Shown: in pieces, positions 44,104 through 56,436 of the stretch | Position numbering within the stretch: the first letter of the stretch is position 1 | Layout of the letters: each line of letters opens with the position of its first letter | NCBI GenBank assembly: GCA_036936605.1 | Contig: JAUPFV010000002.1 | Span: 219,139,046 to 219,203,045 of the forward strand | Source of the DNA: Limnanthes douglasii subsp. nivea | Taxonomy: Eukaryota; Streptophyta; Magnoliopsida; Brassicales; Limnanthaceae | Reading direction: 5' to 3' | DNA: 64,000 nucleotides | The notes under the pieces: generated by a model | Database searches by the model: none | What the model was told of the DNA's origin: nothing | Seen by the model: the letters and a program-made list of their open reading frames with translations, nothing else | Program-made: the position numbers and the translations under genes

Positions 44104-44587
44104 TTTATAATGGAATTCCTCGTTAAATAACTTAGCCAGTATAATGAATTCAGATTGAGAAATAAAGAGAAATGTATATAATATCATCATAACTATAAAT
44201 ATGACCATGTTTTAGCTTTGCATATGACCCTCTTCATAATTCAAATATAGCCTTTGCCATAATTCTTCATATGGTTTTTCTTATAACTCTTAATATGACC
44301 TTCATCTTGAGTCTTCATATGACCCTCGTCATAACCCTAAATATAGCACTTTGTCTTAATTCTTGACATGAACCTCGTCATAACTCTACAAATGTCCTTC
44401 TTCAATTTTTTACGATTTCAATAGTATCCATTTCTTTATGATCCTCCTCTTGCTCCACTTCATACCCTCGTCATAATCCATATAACATTCTTGACCTTTC
44501 ATATTACATATATTCCGTTCCTTTATTAATTTGACTTATCTTTTCTATATAAGAAATATATTATATCTGTAGAATCTAACCTTATCA
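44104..44587 (-). repeat. 5' LTR of element C
   Basis: About 484 bp. Starts tttataatggaattcc and ends aaccttatca; partner of 35,220-35,959. Contains nine units of the 24-bp repeat (44,189-44,403), some of 23 or 25 bp. Confidence 0.75.
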
Positions 44588-46560
44588 ACCGAATCATCTT
44601 ATCATAACTGCTTTTAAAATGACATTTACTGACCTTCCATTATTTACCAATATCTTTTAATTATTACTATTGATAATTCCAAAGCAATCAACAATGCATT
44701 TTCATAAGGATTGACGACCCCTATCATCATTAAAGGTTAGGTGAGTAATTGGTTTCTTATAGTTATGGTAAGATAACTCATCAACCATGTGAACTTTTCA
44801 ATCTTTCTTATGCTTCTTTTTAGAAATATGACTCGTCTCGGATAATGTATCATACCCAGAATGGTATACGAGATTTTTTGTTTCCCTTTATCATCTTTAT
44901 TTTTCTTTAAAACTTTCTCTCTCTAATATTCGTCATTATTTTCTTCGTTTCTTTCTTCTTTACTGATTTTTATGATTAGTACCAGCTCCTCATTATCTAT
45001 CAACCTTTTGAATTCATTCTGAAACTAAAAAGACCATTAGTCTTATGATCAAGATCGTTATAGTATGCATAAAACTATCTTAAAGACCTTCTGATGTTCG
45101 GTGCAAGCATTACAGGAGAAGGTCAGTAATTTTCTTTACCTTTCATATATACAATGTTTTCAGTTAAATTAGTAAACTTCTTATTCGGATTATCATAGTA
45201 CGAGTACCTCACTCTGTTTGACAGGGACTTCGTGACCTCATCATTCCTTTTTATATCAGGTACTAATACTTTTGATTCTTGAAATTCTGGATATGAAGAA
45301 GCTCATTTATTTGACACTTTTACCCTTATACGTTGCTCTGACCTTTCTGAAATATCTCCCACAAAATCTACAAGAAACCTAACAAGGTATTCAAACATTT
45401 TCCCTCCAATATGATTCATCTTTTGAATGGTACTACTGTCACCTCTTCCTTACTATTTACCAAACTATTCATTTGCGCACACATATATAAGCATAAATCT
45501 TTAGTGATTCTCCCCTTCTTTGATATATGTTCATGGTGTAATCTCTTTACTTCTTAACTACCATGTTACCGATAAAAATATTCCTAAAATCACTATAGAT
45601 TTCTTCAAAATTATAAATTGTTCCCTTTGGCAGATAATTAAACCATGTCGAAGTATTTCTCTTAAACATCATTGAGAAAATATGGCAAAGTAAGACGTCA
45701 TCCATATAGAATTTTAGCCTTATATTTCTAAACTTCTCCAAATTATGTTCATGATCTCCTAAACCATCATAAGTATTTATCTTGTACAGATCGAACATCC
45801 AAGGAATCTTTTCTTCAAATATTTTTTGATCAAACAGTGATTCATAACATGTACGCATCCAGTATAGGTCTCTCCTTATTGTATTATACAACTTTCCTAC
45901 CTTTAAGTTTTTCCAACACTATGTTATTGGACTGCTCTTCATATTCAACATTTTTCATCTTCTTATTTTTCTATTTTCTACTACTGTTCTCTTCTAACTG
46001 AACCTCGTCCTCATCCATAATGTGTTTAAGTGTTACTTATTTTTATTGTATTCTCTCTAAGTGACTTGCCTCACTATCTTCCCCATTTTCTTTTTTTTTT
46101 CTTTTTTTTTACATAAGTTTCTTCGTTAGAAACTGTAAACTTTATGTAAACTTCTCAATCCTCATTTTACCTTTGTGATATCTCTTTTACTACAAACTTT
46201 CTTTTGTCTTAATTCACCAATCTGAATTTCTAACATTTGGATATTATAAAGATTATAAAAATTACTTTGTACATAAAGATTGTCCAATTGTATAAGAGAA
46301 GCAAAACTGTGTATACAAGTTGTCTCATTGTCACTTTGCTATCACGACAGTTGGAATCTTCTGTTCTTAAACAGTTGTATTGCATGTGATAGCCGATATG
46401 CTTACCAATTGAATTTATGTCCAATTACTTCTACAAGCTAGCAAGTTTACGGCTGCGATTCCAAGAATGGAAACTAAAGTACATATTATCAGAAGGATTA
46501 TCGGAGTGTATATTTTAATAGCCGAATATATCATAATTATTAGTAAATGTTAATTCTTGA
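44588..46560 (-). pseudogene. protease start and Gag of element B (right-hand part)
   Basis: Next to C the minus strand reads KILVNNGRSVNVILK and SYDKM, the protease active-site motif (first Asp is Asn), interrupted by C and resumed at 35,219. Farther on, 45,547-45,891 carries IPWMFDLYKINTYDGLGDHE, HIFSMMFKRNTSTWFNYLP and FEEIYSDFRNIFIG, the Retrotrans_gag core. A charged N-terminal stretch follows to about 46.4 kb. Stops and frameshifts throughout. Confidence 0.7.
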
Positions 46561-46582
46561 ATTCTTTGAAGAAAAAAAAGTT

Positions 46583-46602
46583 CCCACAGAGGGTATCAAA
46601 TT
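46583..46602 (-). other. primer binding site of element B (degenerate)
   Basis: Minus strand TTTGATACCCTCTGTGGGAA directly after the LTR end, alignable to TTTGGCGCCTTCTCTGAG of element C. Confidence 0.5.
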
Positions 46603-46972
46603 TGATAAGGGAATTTCATTATCAAATGTAATTCCAAAGTAATGAGTAAATATCAGTAAAATAAATTATGTTTCTTATGACCTATTTATAAATTATGTTT
46701 CTTTATTCATCTCGTCTTACACCTCTTTAACTTTATTCATCTCGTCTTACACCTCTTTATAAATTATGTTTCTTATGGCCTATGCTTCTTAGTTATTTAA
46801 TCTTATGTTTGGTCTTATTGGTTCATCTCAAATAACACTTCTCTCATATGTTCTACTGTGTCTTCCATTTGTCCCATATTACCTGCATTTTACTTACTAT
46901 TTCGTTATCCTTTAATAAATACTTACCTCGTTATTATAAATTATAAACAATATATAGGATATAAGTTTATCA
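46603..46972 (-). repeat. 5' LTR of element B
   Basis: 370 bp, TGATAAGGGAATTTC...GTTTATCA. Contains an internal duplication (ttattcatctcgtcttacacctcttta, about 46,720-46,766). Its distal part matches LTR1. Confidence 0.7.
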
Positions 46973-46989
46973 TAATCTATGAGTCTGAT

Positions 46990-48250
46990 GTAATCAACCC
47001 CACTTCATACTTTTTTAACGTTCTTTGTGTTTTTATTAATCTATCATTCATTTTGTCAACAGTGTCGGAGTCTACAACATCATTCCAAGTCGTCATAAAC
47101 TTATTAAACTATTTAGCATCCTTGAATAGTTTTCTAGTATTTATAAGGATGTCCTTGTTGATATGACATGTGAGTCACGAATTTGAATAATTTATCAAGT
47201 TTATTCATCAAGACAAACTCATAATCTGTGATTATAACACAATTCAAGTCACAATTATTCTCTTCAAATATCTTAACACCCATTTGCAGTTGTCTTACTT
47301 CGTTTACGCCATGAATGTGAATCCAACGTAAAACGTCAAGTTTGTGGAGGTAATCCCTACTATTTCAAATAATATCATCTCATATATAATCGTCCTATAC
47401 GTATTATCCATGATAAACAATCAAGGGAACTTGTGTAATAAATCAATAATAATCAGGTATACGAAAAACAAGTCGGTTATGACATTGCATAATTTGTTTC
47501 TCCTCAGATCCAATTGAATGTATTTGTGCGATTTTAATTTCACTAAAAACATTACATTTACAATCGACCGCCTTTTTCAACCCATCATTTTTTCAAGGTA
47601 ACTGTATATGTTGTTGATATTTGATACATTCTCTGGACCGAGCTTCTTTAGGGCACTATACCATTTAGGAAAATACGATGACGTCCGTTAAATTTTTAAC
47701 GACTTTTCCCATTTGTTTTCAACTTCCCAACTTACCCTCGAAAATTTTAATCGGTGGATAGTTATGTCAGCCGCACATAATATGTACCATTCATTTATGA
47801 CCACCTTTAAAAAATGACCTACCTACCCATTGAAAAATAAAATTAATCTTTTTGCTAGCGGTAACTTTCTGTTTACAAACACACTTTCAGTGTTCTTTTA
47901 TAGATGTTAGATCTCTTGTATTCTTAAAAATTTCTAGAAGTTCTTCATTTACGGCCCGTACTATAAGTACAAACCCGAGTTGTTTGTCGATCTCTTTCAT
48001 TGGTGCGGCCATCGTGTCTAGGCTATACTCCTCGGAAATAATAAAAAATGGTGACAGTAGTCGACGGTAATTGATATTTCACTAGTAATGGACTTTTGCG
48101 ATACATAAAAAACAATAAACCCCAATTTAAACCATTTTCAAATTTTGAAACTGTGTTTTGTGATACAGGTGGCACCGCCAAGGTTGTATTTCGCCACATG
48201 CTTAGCAAACAAGACATAAACAAACTCCATCATTTATGGAAAATCGTTCA
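46990..48250 (-). pseudogene. FAR1/MULE-type transposase (decayed)
   Basis: Minus frames show, from 48,010 downward, AAPMKEIDKQLGLVLIVRA, TASKKINFIFQWVGRSFF and HKxMVHIMCGxHNYPP (the FAR1-like zinc-binding N terminus), then FPWLFIMDNTYRT, YEMILFEIVGITSTN (MULE transposase core with first catalytic D) and VIITDYEFVLMNKLD (second D). These blocks are in the correct order. Stops and shifts throughout. It abuts element B's LTR, which may have truncated it. Confidence 0.65.
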
Positions 48251-48499
48251 TAACAATTTTCCCAATGACTTTGGCGAACATAGCTAAATATATTCGTCAA
48301 AGTTGTGGCACGTGAATATTTTTTGGGTATTTAAAAATTAAAAAAGAATAGAAAGATATAATCAAACGTACTTCTTGTATGGTCATTGTGGACACAAGAT
48401 GAACCACATATTTTGAATATTCAGCCATTAGTTTGGTTTCAAATTTTGGAAAAAAAATGTTATATATGTTTAGGATAGTTTAGAGTTTTGATTTTCTAG

Positions 48500-49030
48500 A
48501 TCTTATGTGAGAGGGCTACAAATGTTATTTAGTGACATATAATAAGTGATATTATTTATTAGGTACGATCAAAGTCTCCCATCAGTTAGACATGATAATG
48601 ATCAATTGTATATAAGTAAGAACATATCTCAACTAGTATGAGACCTTTTGGAAATAGACAATAAAAATAAAGTAATGCGGAGCTTCGGACCCAAAGCAGA
48701 TAATATAGTACTAATATGAAAATTTGGTTGTTCATACTTATATACGGAATCAATATGTTTTATACTTATATTTGCAATAAATGGTACCAGAGCTTCAGGC
48801 TTGGATAGAACTCGATGGAGGTGAAATTCTTAGATGTCGAACAAGCTGAACCATGATCCATGCTCTAGAACAGGAAGAGTGGCCGGATAAGAGTGGGCAG
48901 ATAGATCTGTCATAAAGCTATAGGACTCATGTGGTGAATCTTGACACAACTTAATTAGAGTGAACGGTTGGAAGTCAATTGAGAGGAGGTTAAACTGGTA
49001 CTTTGTTCAAAATGAGGATTTGTTAGGTTC
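48500..49030 (+). mobile_element. TRIM/LARD-type LTR fragment with primer site
   Basis: A segment with tagtatgagaccttttggaaa, cggagcttcggacccaaagc and agtactaatatg resembles a widespread dicot LTR type (atgaggccttttggg...gagcttaagcccaaag...atcatac). It is followed at 48,782-48,796 by TGGTACCAGAGCTTC, close to the initiator-tRNA-Met primer site TGGTATCAGAGC. Leader sequence runs to about 49,030. No coding region and no second LTR found. Confidence 0.6.
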
Positions 49031-49927
49031 GACTAAAAAACTACATCGGTTAGACAGTAGAATAAATCTTTGTGAAAAATACTAAAAAAAGTCGTACGAA
49101 CCTTCAAACCCAAAACATACCACAAGTGTCTCAAAATATACCTACTAATTTAAAACAAATAAATACATTCAATTTTTTACAATACTTCATAAATAAAAAA
49201 ATAGTTTATAAATAATTTTTCTAAATTTTAAATCCTATCATCAAATATATATCAACAATTTTTATTAATTAGATTTCGTGTGTTTTTTAATTAATAAATT
49301 TTAATGACACAATGTCTTCTCAAAATACATTTGAATTATTATTTTTTACACACATTTAATGCTAATCTAGGTTTGAATAATTAGATGATCTTTTGACTAT
49401 GTCATTTTTATATCTAATTTTAAAATTTTTGGTATTTCAATAAATTTAATTCATGACATGTTGTTTTTGTTTTCTTCGAATTAACATATGAAGCTGAATC
49501 AATTTGAGAGGATTTCATAAATAGTTTCTTTTTATTTTAGTTCCATTTTTAATTTTTTTTGTTTAGTTTTTTGTTTTTTACTTTAAAAATAGATTTTGAG
49601 ATACTCTATTCAAAAAATTATTATTTATTTATTTTATATTGCAATAAAAGTGAAAATGTTTCGAGCAAAACCCAAATAATTGGTACTTTAAGACATTCTG
49701 GCTTTAGAATAGAATGTTGAAAGTATAAATATTTTAAATGTTGTAAAAAAAATTATATGCTAGTCATATATTTTTAGCACCAACCCATTTCCCTTTAGCT
49801 TTTCTTTTAGTATAAATATATACTTTCGAGCGCCCCTTTTCGCACGTATTTCATTTCATTTTTTTCGAGGGTTGTTATCTGGTTGCTAAATATTTGTTGG
49901 TAAAAGGTGATAGATGTATTTATAAGT
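49031..49927. other. AT-rich stretch, no gene seen
   Basis: Low-complexity sequence with no repeat ends or motifs. Confidence 0.5.
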
Positions 49928-50110
49928 TTAAATCAGAATACAGTCTTTCGATTATCGTGTTTATCTTTTTATTTATTTTATCGATTTCAAAATCACCGGT
50001 TAAGGTTTTTAGACTACCTAACATTATAAATTTAGTCTTTACACGTGGTCTCTTTTCGTGTTCAACCATGTGTCCCCATAGCTAATTGGTACGAGTATCA
50101 CATATCGTCA
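49928..50110. repeat. MULE left terminal inverted repeat
   Basis: Pairs with 56,437-56,619. Identical runs include ttaaatcagaata, cgtggtctctt and atgtgtccccatag; the region between is diverged with small indels. Confidence 0.85.
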
Positions 50111-52150
50111 TTCACTTTGATTCTTATTTAACCCTTTGACTGAAATTAAAACGTGGCATTTTCTTTGTCCTAGTTGGATTTACTTGCTCATGTCACATGG
50201 ATTAAATATCCTAATAAATCCATTCTCGTCTGCTACCATCAGTCAATCTTCTTTCTTTCTCTAAATCTTTGTTTCTCTGAGCTTTTTTTTTCTTTCATTG
50301 TCTCGCTCTGTGATTTTCTTCTCTCTTCACCTTTCATTATTTTATTTTTTATTCTTATATTTATCTCAAAATGTTAAGCAGTAACTCGTCAGTTTTTACC
50401 CAAAGTTAAAATCAATGCGAAAGAAAATGTTACTATAGGAAATAGGTAATTCTTCGTACTACATGGACTGATTTGAACCTAGGTAGGTGATTCGTTAGAT
50501 GTCGAAATACCGGGTAAGTTATATTGAACCTTAATTTCGATTTTTTTTTCTATTTAATTTCTTAAACCTTAAACCTATAACTTTGTTTTTAACTTATTTT
50601 TGCCTTTTTAGTATACAATTGAAGGTTATTGCGGTTTTTTTAAATAGGCTGATTCACCATTGACATATCAATCGAAAGATATTATTATTGGATTAAAAAA
50701 AATTGTAAAAAATTGAAGCTGAGAATATTCTCTTGAGCCTTCAAGTCTATCGTTTAAAGTGTTTCAATTTTAGTTTATGTTTCCATATATTTTTGTTCTT
50801 TGTTCTTACCTTTGTTGTAACTTTGATTTTATAAAAATTATGTGTTTGAGTTGTAGTTTATGTTTGTACTATGTCTGTAATATTTGTTTTGTAGCTTCAC
50901 CACATTTTAACTATTAATGAAAAATTATATTTCCCACTAATTTGTTTTATATTATGAATTAGCCTACAAATAATGTCTTAGATGACAATAATTTGTATTA
51001 AGTTTGGAAACTCATGGATAAGCCTAAAATTAATGTTTATGATTACACATCATAGATAAACCTACAATTTATGGTAAAAACATTTGAACAATAATGTTTT
51101 AGATTAAAACCTAAGTACAAATCATCAAGCTACCATATACAATGTATGATATACCTAGAATTTATCAAGTTACAAATGCCTATAATTTAAGATACATACA
51201 AACAGGATATATTTAACCCAACATAGGCTCTACAAAAAACATATTTCGACATCAACAAAAAAATAGCTTTCATGTCAACAAGTCTCTTGAGGTATTACTC
51301 CTTCGTGTTGAACTTCCAGATGGTCTCTTCGTATTTCTTTTCGTGTTTCTTGACGCAGTTGCAACTTCTTTCAACTGATGTATATATCTATGATTCTATG
51401 TTCCACAAACTTGTTATAAAATACCCACACAATTGACTTAACTTAGTTATACCAACATTAAGAACCTACTGCTGCAATAACCTACAACATACCAACACAA
51501 TTAACTTAGCATAGTTATATTAATAACAAGAACCTAAAAAATACCAATACAATACTATAAACCATTTAGTAATAACAAACAATTAAGACCAAAACTGATG
51601 CATACCAAGTCCTGCATATAAACCAGACATACCAATACAATGTTGTAAATTATTCAACAATAACAGACAATTAATAAATACCTACCATAAAGATTAACCT
51701 GTCTTTTCAATTTATTTACCTAACCTATAGAAGACTCTATCTACCTTCACCGCCACTAAACCAATAATTCAACATACCAATTAATAATTTCAATAAAGTA
51801 AATACTTTATCAAAAGAGGGCAATGGGGATAGCTTTAAGCCTTAGGACAGAGAAGAATCTTATAGGTCCATGTTTTAGCCTTGGTCACCCACTCTGAGTT
51901 GGTATTGGTCCACCAACCTGTCTTGGTTCAACGCAATAAGCCATGGATCCCTGCCACAATGAAAAAATATTATAAAGATAATATTTTCAAAAAAGTAAAT
52001 GAATAGAATCATACAGCCATAAAATAATATTTCTAAAATTAATTGAACTTACATATGGCATCATGTTTGTTGCACCACCTCTCGTTACTTATCACCCCAA
52101 CCATAAAAGAATATTACTTAAACCTTTAATATCTAAATAAATAAAAATTT
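50111..52150. other. MULE 3' noncoding interior
   Basis: AT-rich, no gene seen. Repeated phrases aacataccaatacaat and aaccta occur at 51,470-51,690. Confidence 0.5.
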
Positions 52151-54329
52151 AATAACAGACTTACAATAATTTTCAATATCCTAAACGCCTCTTTTAGTTA
52201 TGTTCCTTGTTGCGTTTAACCTGAAAGTTACAGCATGAGGGTTTTCAATCCCCGTAAATTCACCAGCAGCGTTAGTGTTTGTGTTTGGAGGATTCATGGA
52301 AGCTATAGCAGCAACACAAGTGATATAAGGCTCCACATAAGCACTACTGGGAGTATTTTGAGAATCCATTGAAGTGAAAATAGAAGGCTGAGTGGTTTGA
52401 GGATCCATTGAAGAAGCAACACCAGTAATGTTTTCAGGCTCCACATAAGCAGCATCAATAAGAGTACTTTGGGGGTCACCAGATCTATATTTTCATTTGT
52501 TGGGTTCGGTTTTCGTACATATCGAACATGTTAGTTTTATATATTTCCTGCTGAGTCTTTCTACTCCATTTATATGTGGTTCTTGCCCACTCTTATCTTT
52601 TTATCTCTTCCGCACCTTTGCATCCCGCTTGGCTTCCATTGGTGGTGGTTTTACTGATGGAAAAGTTGACTTCTCGCAAAGCGATTGATCATTGATTGGA
52701 TTCAAGGTATGTGCATATATTTCTATGTTTGTAGCCACCCTGTAACACAGTGAAATGTAGTCAGCTAGTTGTTTTTGTATCCACCATATAACAACAACCC
52801 CATGTTCACATTGTATGCCACTGAGTTGTGATTCTCTACACGTAAAATTTCTACTATTCAAGTCTACTACAAATTTCCCCGTACCATATTTTACTGCATA
52901 ATGCGTCCCTTTAGAAGACTCAACAAAATAGTTACATGCAGTAATGCCATTTGTATCCCACTTCTTTTCGATTACAGGGATATTTCTTTCACTCACATAT
53001 CATAAACTTTATTTTTGTTAGATATTCTTTTCATTGTTTGCTACCTGATACCATCCATTAATGTAATGATACTTTTCTCTCGAAGATGTAAGATAATCAT
53101 ATTGAAAGTCTGTGTGTGGTTACTTGTTTGGATGTTGTATTGTGTTGCAACATCATTGTGCGACATTGACCATTGCCATGGTGGTTTTTTGACTAACCAG
53201 TTAAATGCATACAAATTTACTATTTTCATATGCTTTATCTCAACATCAAACTGTTACTTGTACGTTGCTCTAGCAGTTACCTAAAAGATTCGTTTCTCTA
53301 ACCGACCAGCAAAACTCTTTTTAAAATTTGCGTAGAGATGTCTCCAACAAAATCTATGTTTAGAATTAGGGTAGATGTCCATTAGATCCCGCATTAACCC
53401 CTTCTGTTTGTCACTAATCCACAACCATTCACCGTGTTTCTATATTTCGAAATTATCACCTAATAGATTGAGAAACCAGCTCCAACTTTCCCAATTCTCG
53501 TTTTCAACAACTCCCCAAACTATGGGTTGCATTTGGTCATTAACATTAAAACCAACAGTCACTAATAATTGGCTCCTAAATGACCCCTTAAGGAAGAAAC
53601 CATCTAAAATAACTACGAGCCTGCAACCTGCCTGGAATCCTCTTTGGACAGCCACAAACATATGTAGATTTTTGAAGAAACATTAACTTCTTGCTTGATG
53701 ATGCATGTAGAGCCAGAATATGTTCTTGATATTTCACCGTAATAATCCAAAAGTCTATTAAACCATTGTTTATTGTTATCTAAAATCAACTCGAGAGTTA
53801 TGGCTCTTGCCCTATAACCCTTACTCATTTTGATCATCACACAAAATTCCCTACTAAGGGAAGCAATTAGTGATGACACCGACCAGTTCATGTTTACCTT
53901 CCACTATGACGTATACTATCTTGCAATCCAAATATTGGTTATATTTGGATTCTCATTTGTTGGTTCACGACTGTGGTTGTCAACCAGTATCTTCACTAGC
54001 CATCTATCGCCGTTTCCCATAAAGCTACAATAACATCTCCACAAGCAATTGACTGATGAACATACGAAGATAATCCTATGTTTATCCTTTTTCTTCATTA
54101 CCACATACCGTTGCTGATTTATCCCAAAGTTTTTTATTGCCTCCTTGAACTCTGTTTCCATAACAAACTCATGACCCACCTGGAGTCCAACAGAAGCCAA
54201 TGGTACAGCAGGGTTGAATTCTTTAAAATTGTTTCACCCGTCATCACCTTCAACCTCCACATCAGAGTTTGGAGGTGTAAAGAGAATATCACTATTTTTG
54301 TAGCCTGTTTCCACATAATCCTCCTCTTC

Positions 54330-54510
54330 TTGTCTAAAAAATGATGGCATCCTTGCCTCCGTCTCAACACATCTTGCTTGCTCATCAACAGCTCTTGCCT
54401 CTTCCTCAACATTGCTTACCTCCTTCTTAACACCCCTTGCATGCTCCTCAATACCCATTGCCTCATCCCTAACACCCCTTGCCTCATCCTTAACGTATGT
54501 TAGTTGTGCC
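54330..54510 (-). repeat. 21-bp coding minisatellite in MURA
   Basis: About eight 21-bp units encode EARGVxD-type heptads (EARGVRDEAMGIEEHARGVK), likely a coiled coil. Confidence 0.85.
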
Positions 54511-54739
54511 ATATCTTCATCTCGAAAGCAACCTCTACTTCCCTAGAATTTTCTTCAGCATAATTATTTTTTGTACCATAATTATCACCTCCCTATTATG
54601 GTCCACCTTAATGAATATCATTTCAATTAACATCAGGACCTAACTCTCTTATAAAGCCAGTTAAATATGATATATCACCAGCGGTAACTTCACCTTTTTC
54701 CCATTTCCACCAACAATAGGTTCGCCACCAACAGCACCA

Positions 54740-54915
54740 CTTCCAACACCATCTGTAACCCTAGCACTTTCATCCACACCAACAGCTTCAACACCTCCAT
54801 CCACACCAACAAATTCAACACATTTATCCATACCAAAATCTTCAACACCTTCATCCACACCAATAGCTTCATCACCTTCATCCACACCAACAACTTCAAC
54901 ACCTTTATTCATATA
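54740..54915 (-). repeat. 30-bp coding minisatellite in MURA
   Basis: About six units of accttcatccacaccaa-type sequence encoding acidic GVEAVGVDE repeats. A frameshifted frame is also open (LLVWMKV), a shadow of the repeat. Confidence 0.88.
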
Positions 54916-55250
54916 TTTAAGAAAACTATCACCATATCTAAATTCATCACCTTCATCCATAGAATTTCATGTTGTTTTAGAACCACTAGCAGCATCTGTC
55001 CCAATACCACCAGCACCATTTGTCCCAATACCATCAGCTTCATCTGTCTTAATGCCAACACCACTACCCAACCCATCATCTCCATCATTTTAGAATTCAG
55101 ATTATGATGACAGCTCTACTACAGGTATATCTCTTGGTCGATTTCGCGTAGGAGACAATATCACCTCAAGCGGACAGACAACCTCAATGTATATCTCCAA
55201 GTACCTATTCTTATCAACTAAATGGCACATATGTAGGGCATATCCATTAT

Positions 55251-56436
55251 TAAGGATGTACGTAAGGTTGTTGTCATCTTAACAACCAGGCTGTTGATAT
55301 GTGATGTTCAATACACCAAATTTCATAGTTGGCTCACATGCCAGATATAATTTTTTCTGTTATATATATTATTCAAATTTTGTATGGATTTTCATTATAT
55401 ACCGGACTTTCTTTGCTTCCACGGTAGCATGATGAGCCACATTCTCCCTAAATTTACCTCTGTATCTAACAATGAGGGTAAATAGGTGAGAATTTACTCC
55501 TGTAATAAATAATCATACATGAACAAGATTTCAAACACCATACAATGGCTAATTGTACTGATCCTAAACAAATAATATACATTCTACAAAAAAATTAAAT
55601 TTCTCTTCAATATTGTCCAAAAATATCAATATTATACCCAGTTATATGAATTGAATACAATAGCAAAAATAGCAATGTTATACCCAGTACTGAACATATA
55701 TGACTCTACCAGTATTATACGCAGTTATACAAATTGAATGCAATTTCAAAAACTGAATTTTTCCATCAATGTTTTACCCATTTGAACTAATTAGACGAAT
55801 TTTGACTATTTTTAACAAATTTCAACATATTATCAGAGAAGTCGTACTCCTTTTTCTATCAATGCAATGCTGATACACTTTTGATAAAACTTAAATGAAA
55901 AAACAATAGACTTCTGATAACCTTACATGTATTCAAATCATACAATTCGTACTCATTTTTCACCTTGGATTTTTTCAATTTTCTTGGACGCTTAATTCTA
56001 TAGTTTTATTTTACTCCAACGATTGATTGAAATCAAGTTCGAAGAAACAATTCTAGGGTTGGAGGAAACAATTTAAGGAAAATAAGAAATGATTGTATGG
56101 ATGAATGAAAGGAATTTATGATTGAACGCAAGAAAGAAATGGTTTATAACTGTTACTCGCTTTTGGAGGCGAATAATGCTTTTGAAAAATAAACTAGGGA
56201 TTCAAAATAAAATGGTAATAAGAATGAAAGAATTAGGGTTGGGTGTTAGAGATTAAATTAGGAATTAGGATTTCAGGTTACTCACTCACCAATCAATCTC
56301 AGTTCAAAGATTGTTTCTCAAACCCATTTGTCTATTTCATCAATTGTTTCCACCTAGATGCCACCTAATCAAGTTAATAGGGTAGGTAAGGCATTTAATG
56401 CTTTTGGGCCATAAAAACGGGCTGACTTAAAGGCAA
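55251..56436. other. MULE 5' noncoding interior
   Basis: AT-rich leader/promoter side of the transposase. A 45-60-bp phrase with tacccagtta(t/c) and gaattgaat(a/g)caat recurs at 55,630-55,745. No gene seen. Confidence 0.5.

Larger units (their letters stand above)
35220..44587 (-). mobile_element. element C, decayed Tat-like retrotransposon nested in B
   Basis: 9,368 bp. LTRs at 35,220-35,959 and about 44,104-44,587 share start, end and 24-bp repeat region; primer site TGGCGCC beside the right LTR; purine tract AGAGGGGAG beside the left LTR; minus-strand gag-pol and plus-strand aORF. It splits B's protease: SYDKM on the right, KYLNRIPLS on the left. Flanking 5-mers atcta and accga agree at 3 of 5 positions, consistent with an eroded target duplication. 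Confidence 0.8.
28323..46602 (-). mobile_element. element B, decayed Tat-like retrotransposon interrupted by element C
   Basis: Internal region of an old Tat-like element with sense on the minus strand: plus-strand aORF (28.8-31.3 kb), about 89-bp tandem repeats, integrase to RT (31.9-34.7 kb), then element C (35,220-44,587), then protease start and gag (44.6-46.5 kb), then primer site and 5' LTR (46,603-46,972). Its protease reading resumes on the other side of C, which fixes the nesting. Confidence 0.7.
52181..55250 (-). pseudogene. MURA-type Mutator transposase
   Basis: Cut-and-paste transposase of the MULE. Sense order: N-terminal region (EIYIEVVCPLEVILSPT near 55,170), an acidic minisatellite-encoded segment (54,661-54,960), a heptad-like segment (54,234-54,512), the MuDR DNA-binding domain PF03108 (53,916-54,200: LQVGHEFVMETEFKEAI, KKKDKHRIIFVC), a linker (KGYRARAITLELI), the MULE core PF10551 (53,440-53,661: GCRLVVILDGFFLKGSF with D1, PIVWGVVENENWESWSWFL; then ISDKQKGL with D2 and HRFCWRHLYANFKK), the SWIM finger (52,800-52,880: FTCRESQLSGIQCEH) and a Thr/Pro/Asn-rich tail. 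The usual third acidic residue in the ExFN position is Gln (HTQTFNMII, 53,085-53,115). Three frames are used, so it is broken. Confidence 0.9.

Noticed and set aside
49928..50110. tRNA or SINE in the MULE left end
   Set aside because: No A/B box; the sequence is matched in inverted orientation at 56.4-56.6 kb and is a TIR.
54690..54902. Minus frame encoding LLVWMKV repeats
   Set aside because: Frameshifted reading of the 30-bp minisatellite; the acidic frame matches the transposase N terminus.
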